From Lentisphaerota bacterium (GTDB lineage: Bacteria; Verrucomicrobiota; Lentisphaeria; Oligosphaerales; Oligosphaeraceae): a stretch of DNA of 9,522 bases. The notes beneath the pieces were generated by a model that ran no database searches, had not been told where the DNA came from, and saw only the letters and a program-made list of their open reading frames with translations. A program made the translations under genes and the position numbers. The stretch covers positions 1-9,522 of the forward strand of contig JAAZIY010000256.1 of assembly GCA_012800625.1 (NCBI GenBank), in the 5' to 3' direction. Shown here one piece after another: positions 1 through 5,521 of the stretch; the first letter of the stretch is position 1, and each line of letters opens with the position of its first letter.

Positions 1-15
1 CTAAGACACACTAAG
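1..15 (+). repeat. 10-bp-period CACTAAG repeat, cut by window edge
   Basis: The window opens inside a CTAA-G-ACACACTAA-G array: the last four bases of one 10-base unit, then a full unit GACACACTAA (5-14) and the closing G. It matches the arrays at 3947-3961 and 8460-8474 base for base over CTAAGACACACTAAG. More units may lie upstream of the window. By analogy with the other copies it may mark the 3' end of a gene just outside the window; that part is inference. Confidence 0.8.
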
Positions 16-124
16 ATATACGTGATTTTTCTTTTTATCAAAATTCTGTGGATTTTTCAGGTTAAGGCATTAACTTTATGCATGGTCTTTTTTGCCCTCT
101 TGTATGGTTTCTTTGTTTGATGCT

Positions 125-129
125 GGGAG
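125..129 (+). promoter_or_regulatory. Shine-Dalgarno site fixing the D-aminopeptidase start
   Basis: GGGAG lies five bases before the ATG at 135. The two in-frame ATGs further upstream (78 and 120) have no purine-rich site in front of them, and the extra 19 residues they would add have no counterpart in the M55 family, whose members begin directly with the metal-binding strand. Confidence 0.8.
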
Positions 130-134
130 TTAAT

Positions 135-962
135 ATGCGAATTTATATTATGACCGATTTGGAAGGCGTGGCCGGAGTCAATGGGCGTAGTGACGGCATA
201 GGAAACAAGACGGTGAACCTGGATATTGCCTGCCGTCGCCTGGAAGCGGAGGTCAACGCCTGCTGTGAAGGGCTTTTTGAGGCCGGAGCCACCGAGATTG
301 TGGTCTGGGATGGACATGGCGGCAGCAACAGCATTGACATTAACCGCCTGCATGCGCGCGTCTCGCTGGGCAATATGGGTGGCGGCTTGGCCCCTGTAAG
401 CCGCGTCAGTGGTTTTGACGCTGCCATACAGCTGGGCACTCACGCCATGCAGGGAGTTGCCGACGGCTATATGAACCACTCCTTCAATAGTCATGCCACA
501 GCGGAAATTCGGCTTAATGGCGAGCCTATAGGCGAAATCGGCATTGGTATCTTGCTGGCGGCATACTTCGATGTGCCAAGTATCCTGGTTTCGGGAGACC
601 AGGCGGCCTGCCGTGAGGCCAAGGAGTTTTTGCAGGGCCAAATCTGCACGGTTGAGACGAAGAGAGCCTACTCGCGCTATACCGTGGTCAACCACCCGCT
701 TGAGACGGTGGCCGAGGAGCTGCGCCAGGGCGCCAAGAACGCATTGTTGAAGCTTAAGCAGTTTCCACTTAAAAAGATAGCCCCCCCCTATGAGATGCGC
801 TACCAAGTGATGTGCCCAAACCATGCCGATATGGCAGAGAAAATGGGCATCGAGCGCCTGGACCATCAGACCCTGTTGTATCGCAGTGACAATATTGTGG
901 ACCTGTGGGCACAGCGCAACGGCTGGGCACCGGGAGTGCATAACCGGAAATTTAATATCTGA
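135..962 (+). CDS. dppA: M55-family D-aminopeptidase (DppA-type)
   Basis: Cytoplasmic zinc aminopeptidase that releases N-terminal D-amino acids (typically D-Ala) from short peptides; in Bacillus subtilis the family founder is linked to use of D-Ala peptides from the cell wall. The 275-residue product starts MRIYIMTDLEGVAGV, placing Asp8 and Glu10 exactly where the family's metal ligands sit. Further expected ligand or catalytic positions are His61 in DGHGG, His103 in GTHAM, His115 in MNHSF and Glu134 in IGEIGI; SGDQA (153-157) follows as in the family. Length is normal (about 270-280). No signal peptide. There is no dipeptide transporter beside it, unlike the B. subtilis dpp operon. A run of eight C at 781-788 lies in the gene but the frame is intact across it. 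The next gene is 142 bases downstream on the same strand, so cotranscription is possible but not shown. Family call secure; exact substrate not. Confidence 0.9.
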   Translation: MRIYIMTDLEGVAGVNGRSDGIGNKTVNLDIACRRLEAEVNACCEGLFEAGATEIVVWDGHGGSNSIDINRLHARVSLGNMGGGLAPVSRVSGFDAAIQLGTHAMQGVADGYMNHSFNSHATAEIRLNGEPIGEIGIGILLAAYFDVPSILVSGDQAACREAKEFLQGQICTVETKRAYSRYTVVNHPLETVAEELRQGAKNALLKLKQFPLKKIAPPYEMRYQVMCPNHADMAEKMGIERLDHQTLLYRSDNIVDLWAQRNGWAPGVHNRKFNI

Positions 963-974
963 GCGGCAAAAGTT

Positions 975-990
975 TGGCCACTAAGGCGCA
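975..990 (+). repeat. Degenerate 10-bp-period repeat after D-aminopeptidase gene
   Basis: TTTGGCCACTAAGGCGCA (973-990) matches TTTGGACACTAAGGCACA at 5398-5415 in 16 of 18 bases. It starts 12 bases after the D-aminopeptidase stop codon and looks like a decayed two-unit copy of the CACTAAG array. The remaining bases to 1104 show nothing recognisable apart from the next gene's ribosome binding site. Confidence 0.6.
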
Positions 991-1104
991 GTATTTTCCA
1001 GGCATTATGGAGACTAGTTTTTAGCGACTCAGCAGCGGCCTGTCTGACTTTATGGTGCCTGCCGTAGTCATCATTGGCAAAGGACAACTGATAAGGGAGT
1101 ACTT

Positions 1105-1977
1105 ATGTTTATCGACATTCATGTTCATTTTCGCCGCTCGCCGGGTTTTCCACGCTGGGGCAAACAGGCCTATGCGACACCGGAGCAGCTTTTGGAGCGC
1201 TATGCCGCCATCGAGGTGGAGCGCGCCGTGGTCTTGCCCGGCGTAAACCCGGAGTGCTCACACGTGCCTCAGTCCAACGAAGAAGTACTGGAGGTGGCAC
1301 AGAAACACCCACTGTTTATACCATTTTGCAATGTGGACCCGCGAGCCTTAACCAATAGCATCAGAGCAGAATTCCATGATATCTTCAGCTTTTATAAAGA
1401 CCAAGGCTGCAAGGGCATAGGCGAGGTTTGCGCTAATTTGCACTTTACCGACCCGCTGGTGCAGAATATGTTTAAGGGTGCCGAGTCCGCCGGCCTGCCG
1501 CTCACCTTCCATATCGCGCCTAGTGTCGGTGAAAGCTATGGGCTTTTTGACAATGCCGGACTGCTGCAGCTGGAAACCTGCCTGCAGCGTTTTCCCAAAC
1601 TCAAATTCTTTGGGCACTCGCAGGCCTTTTGGGCGGAAATGGCGCCCTTGAAGCATTTCTCGGACCGCTGGGGATATCCCAACTACAGCATCGAGGAAGA
1701 GGGCAGAGTGCCGCAGCTGATGCGCAAGTACGGCAACCTGTATGGCGATCTCTCCGCCGGCAGTGGCTGCAATGCCTTGACCAGGGATAGGGCATATAGC
1801 ATCAAATTCCTCAACGAGTTCCAGGACCGACTCTTCTTTGGCACCGATATCTGCGCTCCGGATACACCTACACCGCTGGTGGACTACTTGCTGGAGCTGC
1901 GCAGCAAGGGTGAAATCTCCGAGCAGGTCTTCCAAAAAGTGGCCCGCGAGAACGCCCTGCGCGTACTCGAGCTGTAA
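1105..1977 (+). CDS. TIM-barrel metal-dependent hydrolase (Amidohydro_2 type)
   Basis: A 290-residue protein of the amidohydrolase superfamily, probably cytoplasmic (no signal peptide). The first strand carries Asp4-His6-His8 in FIDIHVHF, the superfamily's DxHxH metal-binding signature. Later metal or catalytic candidates fall in the right order: Glu107 in GIGEV, His136 in LTFHIAPS, His171 in FFGHSQAF, and Asp248 in LFFGTDICAP at the end of the last barrel strand. AAGGGAG at 1093-1099 ends five bases before the ATG. Members include decarboxylases and C-O/C-N hydrolases; nothing here fixes the substrate, so I give no gene name. Neighbouring peptidases suggest, weakly, an amide or amino-acid-derived substrate. 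The stop codon abuts a degenerate CACTAAG repeat (1977-1997). Confidence 0.85.
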   Translation: MFIDIHVHFRRSPGFPRWGKQAYATPEQLLERYAAIEVERAVVLPGVNPECSHVPQSNEEVLEVAQKHPLFIPFCNVDPRALTNSIRAEFHDIFSFYKDQGCKGIGEVCANLHFTDPLVQNMFKGAESAGLPLTFHIAPSVGESYGLFDNAGLLQLETCLQRFPKLKFFGHSQAFWAEMAPLKHFSDRWGYPNYSIEEEGRVPQLMRKYGNLYGDLSAGSGCNALTRDRAYSIKFLNEFQDRLFFGTDICAPDTPTPLVDYLLELRSKGEISEQVFQKVARENALRVLEL

Positions 1978-1997
1978 AAACACTAAGCCATGCTAAG
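1977..1997 (+). repeat. Degenerate 10-bp-period repeat at amidohydrolase stop
   Basis: Two successive 10-mers, AAAACACTAA (1977-1986) and GCCATGCTAA (1987-1996), then G, keep the period and the terminal CTAA of the array family. The first overlaps the last base of the TAA stop. The second unit is diverged, so this copy alone would not be convincing; it is called because of its period and its position at a gene end like the others. Confidence 0.5.
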
Positions 1998-2018
1998 GGG
2001 GCAATTACCTCTTGCGGG

Positions 2019-2046
2019 TTGAAAAATCCGCCAGAAGCAATATATT
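2019..2046 (+). promoter_or_regulatory. Candidate sigma70-type promoter for small basic protein
   Basis: TTGAAA (2019-2024) and TATATT (2041-2046) are separated by 16 bases; each has one or two mismatches to the TTGACA/TATAAT consensus. Transcription would begin near 2053, giving a leader of roughly 47 bases before the ATG at 2100. Read by eye only. Confidence 0.5.
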
Positions 2047-2099
2047 TATATTTTACAGAATCCTTAGAATTGTATCTTGATGATTTTGGAGCAAAGAGC

Positions 2100-2306
2100 A
2101 TGGCTACCAGTACTTATCGCAATAAGAATAAAGTTCGTCCCAGAAAGCGTGGCGCGGCCAAGCGTCGCCGCGTTTTGATGCAACGTCGCCGTCTGGTTTC
2201 TCTGGGCATGTGCGAAGAGGCGGTGGCCAAGCTGCAAAGCAACGAACTGCGCGCTCTGCTGAAATATCCCAAGAAGGTGCAACAGAGCTGCGAAAGCCAG
2301 GCATAA
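2100..2306 (+). CDS. Small highly basic protein, unknown function
   Basis: A 68-residue protein that I cannot assign to a named family. The N-terminal half is extremely basic: 14 Arg/Lys in the first 31 residues, including KVRPRKRGAAKRRR and QRRR. The second half looks like a helix-turn-helix pair of short amphipathic helices (roughly residues 37-46 and 48-60, around EEAVAKLQSNELRALLKYP). The start at 2100 is favoured because GGAG at 2088-2091 lies eight bases upstream and MATSTYRN begins the basic segment; a longer frame from 2019 would run through the promoter. It has its own promoter and a strong terminator, an arrangement typical of abundant monocistronic products such as ribosomal or nucleoid proteins. 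A role on RNA or the ribosome is a reasonable guess from composition, nothing more. It is the only protein gene here with a clear intrinsic terminator directly behind it. Confidence 0.8.
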   Translation: MATSTYRNKNKVRPRKRGAAKRRRVLMQRRRLVSLGMCEEAVAKLQSNELRALLKYPKKVQQSCESQA

Positions 2307-2325
2307 GCCGAAACACAGCTGCAAG

Positions 2326-2363
2326 TAGCCGTTTTATCCGCAAGATAAAACGGCTATTTTTTT
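2326..2363 (+). terminator. Rho-independent terminator of small basic protein gene
   Basis: Perfect 13-bp stem: TAGCCGTTTTATC (2326-2338) pairs with GATAAAACGGCTA (2344-2356) around the loop CGCAA, followed by seven T (2357-2363). It starts 19 bases after the stop codon at 2306. Confidence 0.95.
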
Positions 2364-2425
2364 GCCGCCGAGAGGGCCGGCAAAAACAAGGCGCCTAAGA
2401 ACTGCATAGCTCGCAAACCATACTA

Positions 2426-2454
2426 TTGGCAATTGCTGCGACTATTTATAAAAT
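2426..2454 (+). promoter_or_regulatory. Candidate sigma70-type promoter for porin-like gene
   Basis: TTGGCA (2426-2431) and TAAAAT (2449-2454) are 17 bases apart, each one mismatch from consensus. The predicted start near 2461 gives a leader of about 100 bases before the ATG at 2562. The -35 box overlaps the palindrome GCAATTGC (2429-2436). Confidence 0.6.
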
Positions 2455-2467
2455 TGCGCCAAACCAT

Positions 2468-2492
2468 ATGACATTTTTTTGCAAAGTGTCAT
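2468..2492. promoter_or_regulatory. 25-bp dyad in the porin leader (operator or hairpin)
   Basis: ATGACATTTT (2468-2477) and AAAGTGTCAT (2483-2492) form a 10-bp inverted repeat with one T-G mismatch (wobble in RNA) around TTTGC. It sits just downstream of the predicted transcription start of the porin-like gene, at about +7 to +31. It could be a repressor operator or an RNA hairpin; it has no T tract, so it is not an ordinary terminator. Confidence 0.5.
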
Positions 2493-2561
2493 GCCGGCTG
2501 ATTTTCAGGGTATATATTATTTCGTTTTCTTGTTTGTTGTTAGTAGAAACTGGAGGAACCC

Positions 2562-3911
2562 ATGTCTAGGCATTTTGTCTTGCTTTCGCTTTTGCTTGCC
2601 CTTGCCTTGCCCTTGTCTGCCGCCGCGGTTTACGAGTTGACTGATGACATGACTTTGAGTCTGAGCGGTGATCTGCGCGTACGCCTGGAGGGTTTTAACA
2701 GCGGCGTGATTTTTCCCAGTGCCGGCAAGAGTGACGCCGATGCCACCTATTTGCGTGTGCGCACCAGGCTGGCCGGAAAGCTGGAGCTGCCCGACGGCAT
2801 ACGTATCCAGGCCCGGCTGGCTAACCGTGTGCACAAGGTAAGCTCGCATTTCTTGTCGCACCCCAATGACGTTAAAGGCGAAACTTGGAGATTCCCTGAC
2901 GAGGTAATCCTGGACCAGCTGTTTATCCATTTTGACTCGATCGCCGGCAGCGATTTTTCGCTCACGCTGGGTCGCCAGGACCTGATTTTGGGCAATGGCA
3001 TGATTATGTGCGAGGGCACTCCCTTTGACCAGGGACGCGGCCTTTATCAGGACGGCGTAGTGCTGCGCTATAAGGACGAAGAAGACACGGTGACTGGCTT
3101 TGTATTCTATAATCAGTGGAAAGACCGCAGTGTTTTTATCAATGACCAGAACCGGCGTCTGCGCGTCGGAGACACTCTGAGCAGCGGTGTCTATTGGACG
3201 CATAATTTCAACAAGGAACTGAATTTCGACCTGTATTATATCTTCAACGATGTCTATGATGACCAAATGAAGGGAATTCGCGCACACGCTCGGGACAACA
3301 ACCTGAGCCTGCACACCGTGGGCGGCAGGCTCTTTGGCAGCCTGCTGGATGAACAGCTGGACTATAGCCTGGAAATGGCCAGGCAGGCCGGACAAAACAG
3401 CCGCGACAAAGACCCGATCGAGGCATATATGCTGGACGCCCGACTGCGGGCACACGCCCCCAAAGGCACGCTCTTGTCGCCCTCGCTGGGCCTGGAATAC
3501 TACTATGCCAGCGGCGATGACCCGCATACTAGGAAATTCGAGGGCTGGAACACTTTGCTGGCCGAGTATCCGCGCTGGGGCGACGAACTGCTGCCCATTA
3601 TGCTTAACGGGGTCTGGAGCAACATGCACTTTGTGCGCAGCGATATCAACCTGGTGTATAGCAAAGACCTGAAAGGGAACTTTTCTGTGGGAAATCTATA
3701 TGCCGACGAGACCGACCGGGATGCCCGGATTCCTTTGACGCGCAGCGGCGGCGGCAGCTACATGGGCACCCTGCTGTCATTAATGCTCGATTATAGAGCC
3801 AGCGATATGCTCAGCTTTGCCGCCAAGCTCTCCAAGTTCAAACCAGGCAGCTACTTCCGTGACGGCAAGTCAGGCTACTGGTGCCAGTTGCAGGCTATGC
3901 TCGAGTTCTAA
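2562..3911 (+). CDS. Outer-membrane beta-barrel protein, alginate-export/porin type
   Basis: Predicted outer-membrane channel protein of 449 residues. It begins with a basic residue and a long hydrophobic run (residues 4-22, ending SAAA before VYEL), a typical Sec signal peptide with cleavage near residue 22. The mature part has many short alternating hydrophobic/polar strands (for example LSLSGDLRVRLEG at 32-44 and FSLTLGRQDLILGNG at 132-146) and ends QLQAMLEF with a terminal Phe, the signal recognised by the Bam machinery. GRQDLILGNG...FDQGRGLYQDG (138-165) resembles the alginate-export domain found in many environmental barrel proteins; such family names are no guide to the true substrate. 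GGAGG at 2552-2556 ends five bases before the ATG. Upstream lie a good promoter and a dyad; downstream is a CACTAAG array and then the convergent M20 gene, with no clear intrinsic terminator between them. Confidence 0.85.
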   Translation: MSRHFVLLSLLLALALPLSAAAVYELTDDMTLSLSGDLRVRLEGFNSGVIFPSAGKSDADATYLRVRTRLAGKLELPDGIRIQARLANRVHKVSSHFLSHPNDVKGETWRFPDEVILDQLFIHFDSIAGSDFSLTLGRQDLILGNGMIMCEGTPFDQGRGLYQDGVVLRYKDEEDTVTGFVFYNQWKDRSVFINDQNRRLRVGDTLSSGVYWTHNFNKELNFDLYYIFNDVYDDQMKGIRAHARDNNLSLHTVGGRLFGSLLDEQLDYSLEMARQAGQNSRDKDPIEAYMLDARLRAHAPKGTLLSPSLGLEYYYASGDDPHTRKFEGWNTLLAEYPRWGDELLPIMLNGVWSNMHFVRSDINLVYSKDLKGNFSVGNLYADETDRDARIPLTRSGGGSYMGTLLSLMLDYRASDMLSFAAKLSKFKPGSYFRDGKSGYWCQLQAMLEF

Positions 3912-3920
3912 CGGAGGGGG

Positions 3921-3961
3921 AGGACGCGAAGAGACACGAAGTTACACTAAGACACACTAAG
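3921..3961 (+). repeat. Four-unit 10-bp tandem array between convergent genes
   Basis: Exact 10-base units: AGGACGCGAA, GAGACACGAA, GTTACACTAA, GACACACTAA, then G. The first two end in CGAA and the last two in CTAA, so two unit variants are joined in phase. The array starts nine bases after the porin stop, and its last 15 bases encode the final residues and stop codon of the minus-strand M20 gene. GGACGC (3922-3927) and GCGTCC (3963-3968) form a 6-bp inverted repeat at the two edges. Confidence 0.85.
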
Positions 3962-5242
3962 GGCGTCCATCATTTTGATATATTCTGCTATGCTGATCAG
4001 GTCTTGTCGCTGTGCGGCGATTTCCCGTCCTTTATCGGCTTTTCCGTAGAGCAGCTCGACTGCGGTCAGAGCCAGGATGCGGGCATTATCGACGTAGGCG
4101 GCCTCTTGGTCTTTGGTGTGGTAGTCTATGCCGTGCGCTGTGCCTGCGGCTCCTGGCACGGTGGCGTGTATGGCCGGCATGATTAGGCTCAAGTCCCCCA
4201 TGTCAGTGGAGCCAGTGCTTTTGCCGCTGCTGCTGAACTGCGCTTCCGGATGCAGCTGTCGTACTGCGTCTTCAAATACCTTCCATAGTCCCTGGTGGTC
4301 TTTCAAAACGGCATATCCGGGGACGCTGCGTATTTTGACTTCACCGCCCAGTGCCTCTGCGGCTCCCCGCACGGCGCGCTCAAAGACAGCGCTCAGGTTC
4401 TTTATTTTTTCCATGTCGTCGGCGCGCAGCAGATATTCCATAACAATATTGTCCGGCTCGATATTAACGCTTGCGCCGCCTTCGATAATGATGCCATGCA
4501 TTCTGATTGAGGGGTCTGTGAATGTTTCGCGCAGCAAGGCCAGTGCATTTTGAGCCAGGGTTGCGATATTCAGCGCGTTTATGCCTTTTGCCGGGCTGCC
4601 GGCATGGCAGCTTTTGCCTTTGAAGACCAGGTTTTTGACCACGAAGCCATTATGTATGGTGCAGTGGTAGACTTCTGAGACGCTAAGATGATTCATGATC
4701 GCCAGGTCCACATCGTCAAACACGCCTTCGCGTATCATCGAGGCCTTGCCGCCTATGGCCTTGATTTCGCCGCGCTCCATCATTTCCAGGCGTCGTGCGA
4801 TCTCGAGGCATTCTTCGGCAGGCACGGGTATAAAGGCGATCTTGCCGCTCATGTCCTGTTGGAATCCGGCTTTGCACAGGGCCATTGCGGCTCCAAGCAT
4901 GGCGCAGATATGCGAATGGTGTCCACAGGCGTGCACTGCTCCGCTTTGCGGGTCGCATTGCGGGTGTGAGGGCAGGATTAGCGAGTCCATTTCTCCCAGC
5001 ATGGCCAATGTGGGGCCGGGTCTGCCGCTGTCCAAATCGGCGCGCATACCGGTAATTGAGAGTTTGTCGCGCAGTGGCAGGCCTAGTTCCTGCAGGGTTT
5101 TTTTGGCCAGTGCTGCGGTTTTGAACTCGCGGTAGCCTGGCTCCGGGTTTTGCCAGACATATTCGCCGATCTCCACGATGTTTTCGCGCAGCGACTCGAA
5201 GGCCGCCAAAACCGCTGTAATCACTTCTGCTTTGCTACGCAT
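3947..5242 (-). CDS. M20-family metallo-amidohydrolase (AbgB-like)
   Basis: A 431-residue cytoplasmic metal-dependent hydrolase of the M20 family, which cleaves N-acyl amino acids, N-benzoyl/aminobenzoyl-glutamate or dipeptides. Visible signatures: GEMDSL (83-88) in place of the usual GExDAL, HACGHHSH (104-111) with metal-ligand His and the conserved Cys, PAEE (141-144) with the catalytic and metal-binding Glu pair, NHLS with His185, the dimerisation-domain segment FKGKSCHAGSPAKGINAL (207-224), and STDMGDLS...HG (345-371), which carries the last metal-site region and is closest to the AbgB-like branch. The start at 5242 is fixed by AAAGGAG (5248-5254) five bases upstream; the open frame runs on to 5416 only because that stretch lacks stops. 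The last four residues (LSVS) and the TAG stop lie inside the CACTAAG array, so the C-terminal tail is repeat-derived. Convergent with the porin gene and divergent from the C10 protease gene. Confidence 0.9.
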   Translation of the reverse strand: MRSKAEVITAVLAAFESLRENIVEIGEYVWQNPEPGYREFKTAALAKKTLQELGLPLRDKLSITGMRADLDSGRPGPTLAMLGEMDSLILPSHPQCDPQSGAVHACGHHSHICAMLGAAMALCKAGFQQDMSGKIAFIPVPAEECLEIARRLEMMERGEIKAIGGKASMIREGVFDDVDLAIMNHLSVSEVYHCTIHNGFVVKNLVFKGKSCHAGSPAKGINALNIATLAQNALALLRETFTDPSIRMHGIIIEGGASVNIEPDNIVMEYLLRADDMEKIKNLSAVFERAVRGAAEALGGEVKIRSVPGYAVLKDHQGLWKVFEDAVRQLHPEAQFSSSGKSTGSTDMGDLSLIMPAIHATVPGAAGTAHGIDYHTKDQEAAYVDNARILALTAVELLYGKADKGREIAAQRQDLISIAEYIKMMDALSVS

Positions 5243-5260
5243 TGCCACTCCTTTTTTAGA

Positions 5261-5295
5261 TTTCAGCTTACAGTAATGTATTTTCAGCTTATAGT
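5261..5295 (-). promoter_or_regulatory. Paired 14-bp direct repeats upstream of M20 gene
   Basis: On the minus strand, ACTATAAGCTGAAA (5282-5295) and ACTGTAAGCTGAAA (5261-5274) match in 13 of 14 bases with starts exactly 21 bases apart, about two helical turns. They lie 19-53 bases before the M20 start codon, directly upstream of its ribosome binding site. Direct repeats at this spacing are typical of sites bound cooperatively by a regulator, but a chance local duplication is possible. Confidence 0.4.
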
Positions 5296-5399
5296 TAGCC
5301 TGAGACAATCCGGCTAGTCGTTTTTTTCTTTTTGTTTTTTGCAACTTTGTCGCGTATTTCAGGTCAAATGCAATATAGCTTTTTGTGGACAGGAAATTT

Positions 5400-5420
5400 T
5401 GGACACTAAGGCACACTAAG
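5400..5420 (+). repeat. Two-unit 10-bp array in divergent intergenic region
   Basis: TGGACACTAA (5400-5409), GGCACACTAA (5410-5419), then G. With flanking TT it matches 8452-8474 in 22 of 23 bases. This is the only copy that lies upstream of genes on both sides (M20 to the left, C10 protease to the right) instead of at a gene end. The rest of the 279-base gap is A/T-rich with T-rich runs near 5320-5340 and shows no small gene. Confidence 0.8.
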
Positions 5421-5488
5421 TCGTCTTCGTCTAAAAGGGGCAGTGTGCCAAATAATTGTGTTTTTCATGCTATTTCATCGAGTTTTTT

Positions 5489-5517
5489 TTGTCATTCACG
5501 CATGTTTACAATATATC
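5489..5517 (+). promoter_or_regulatory. Weak candidate promoter abutting C10 protease start
   Basis: TTGTCA (5489-5494) and TATATC (5512-5517) are 17 bases apart; TACAAT at 5507-5512 is an alternative -10. Either would start transcription within a few bases of the ATG at 5522, consistent with an mRNA with almost no leader. There is no Shine-Dalgarno sequence in this stretch. Tentative. Confidence 0.3.
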
Positions 5518-5521
5518 ACAT

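Noticed and set aside
781..788. Possible frameshift at the run of eight C in the D-aminopeptidase gene
   Set aside because: The frame is continuous through the run and the protein has normal length and motifs on both sides.
57..941. A 294-residue open frame on the minus strand
   Set aside because: It lies antisense to the D-aminopeptidase gene, which carries all the family's metal-site motifs. The minus-strand frame has no recognisable motifs.
2517..3629. A 370-residue open frame on the minus strand
   Set aside because: Antisense shadow of the porin-like gene, which has a signal peptide, barrel strands, ribosome binding site and promoter.
3921..3961. CRISPR array
   Set aside because: Units are 10 bases, joined directly with no spacers, and no cas genes are present.
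5243..5416. A 58-residue N-terminal extension of the M20 protein
   Set aside because: It is lysine-rich translation of an A/T-rich intergenic stretch starting inside a repeat array; the ATG at 5242 has a strong ribosome binding site and matches family length.
5456..5521. A TTG start 22 codons upstream for the C10 protease
   Set aside because: No ribosome binding site, and it would put extra sequence in front of a normal signal peptide.
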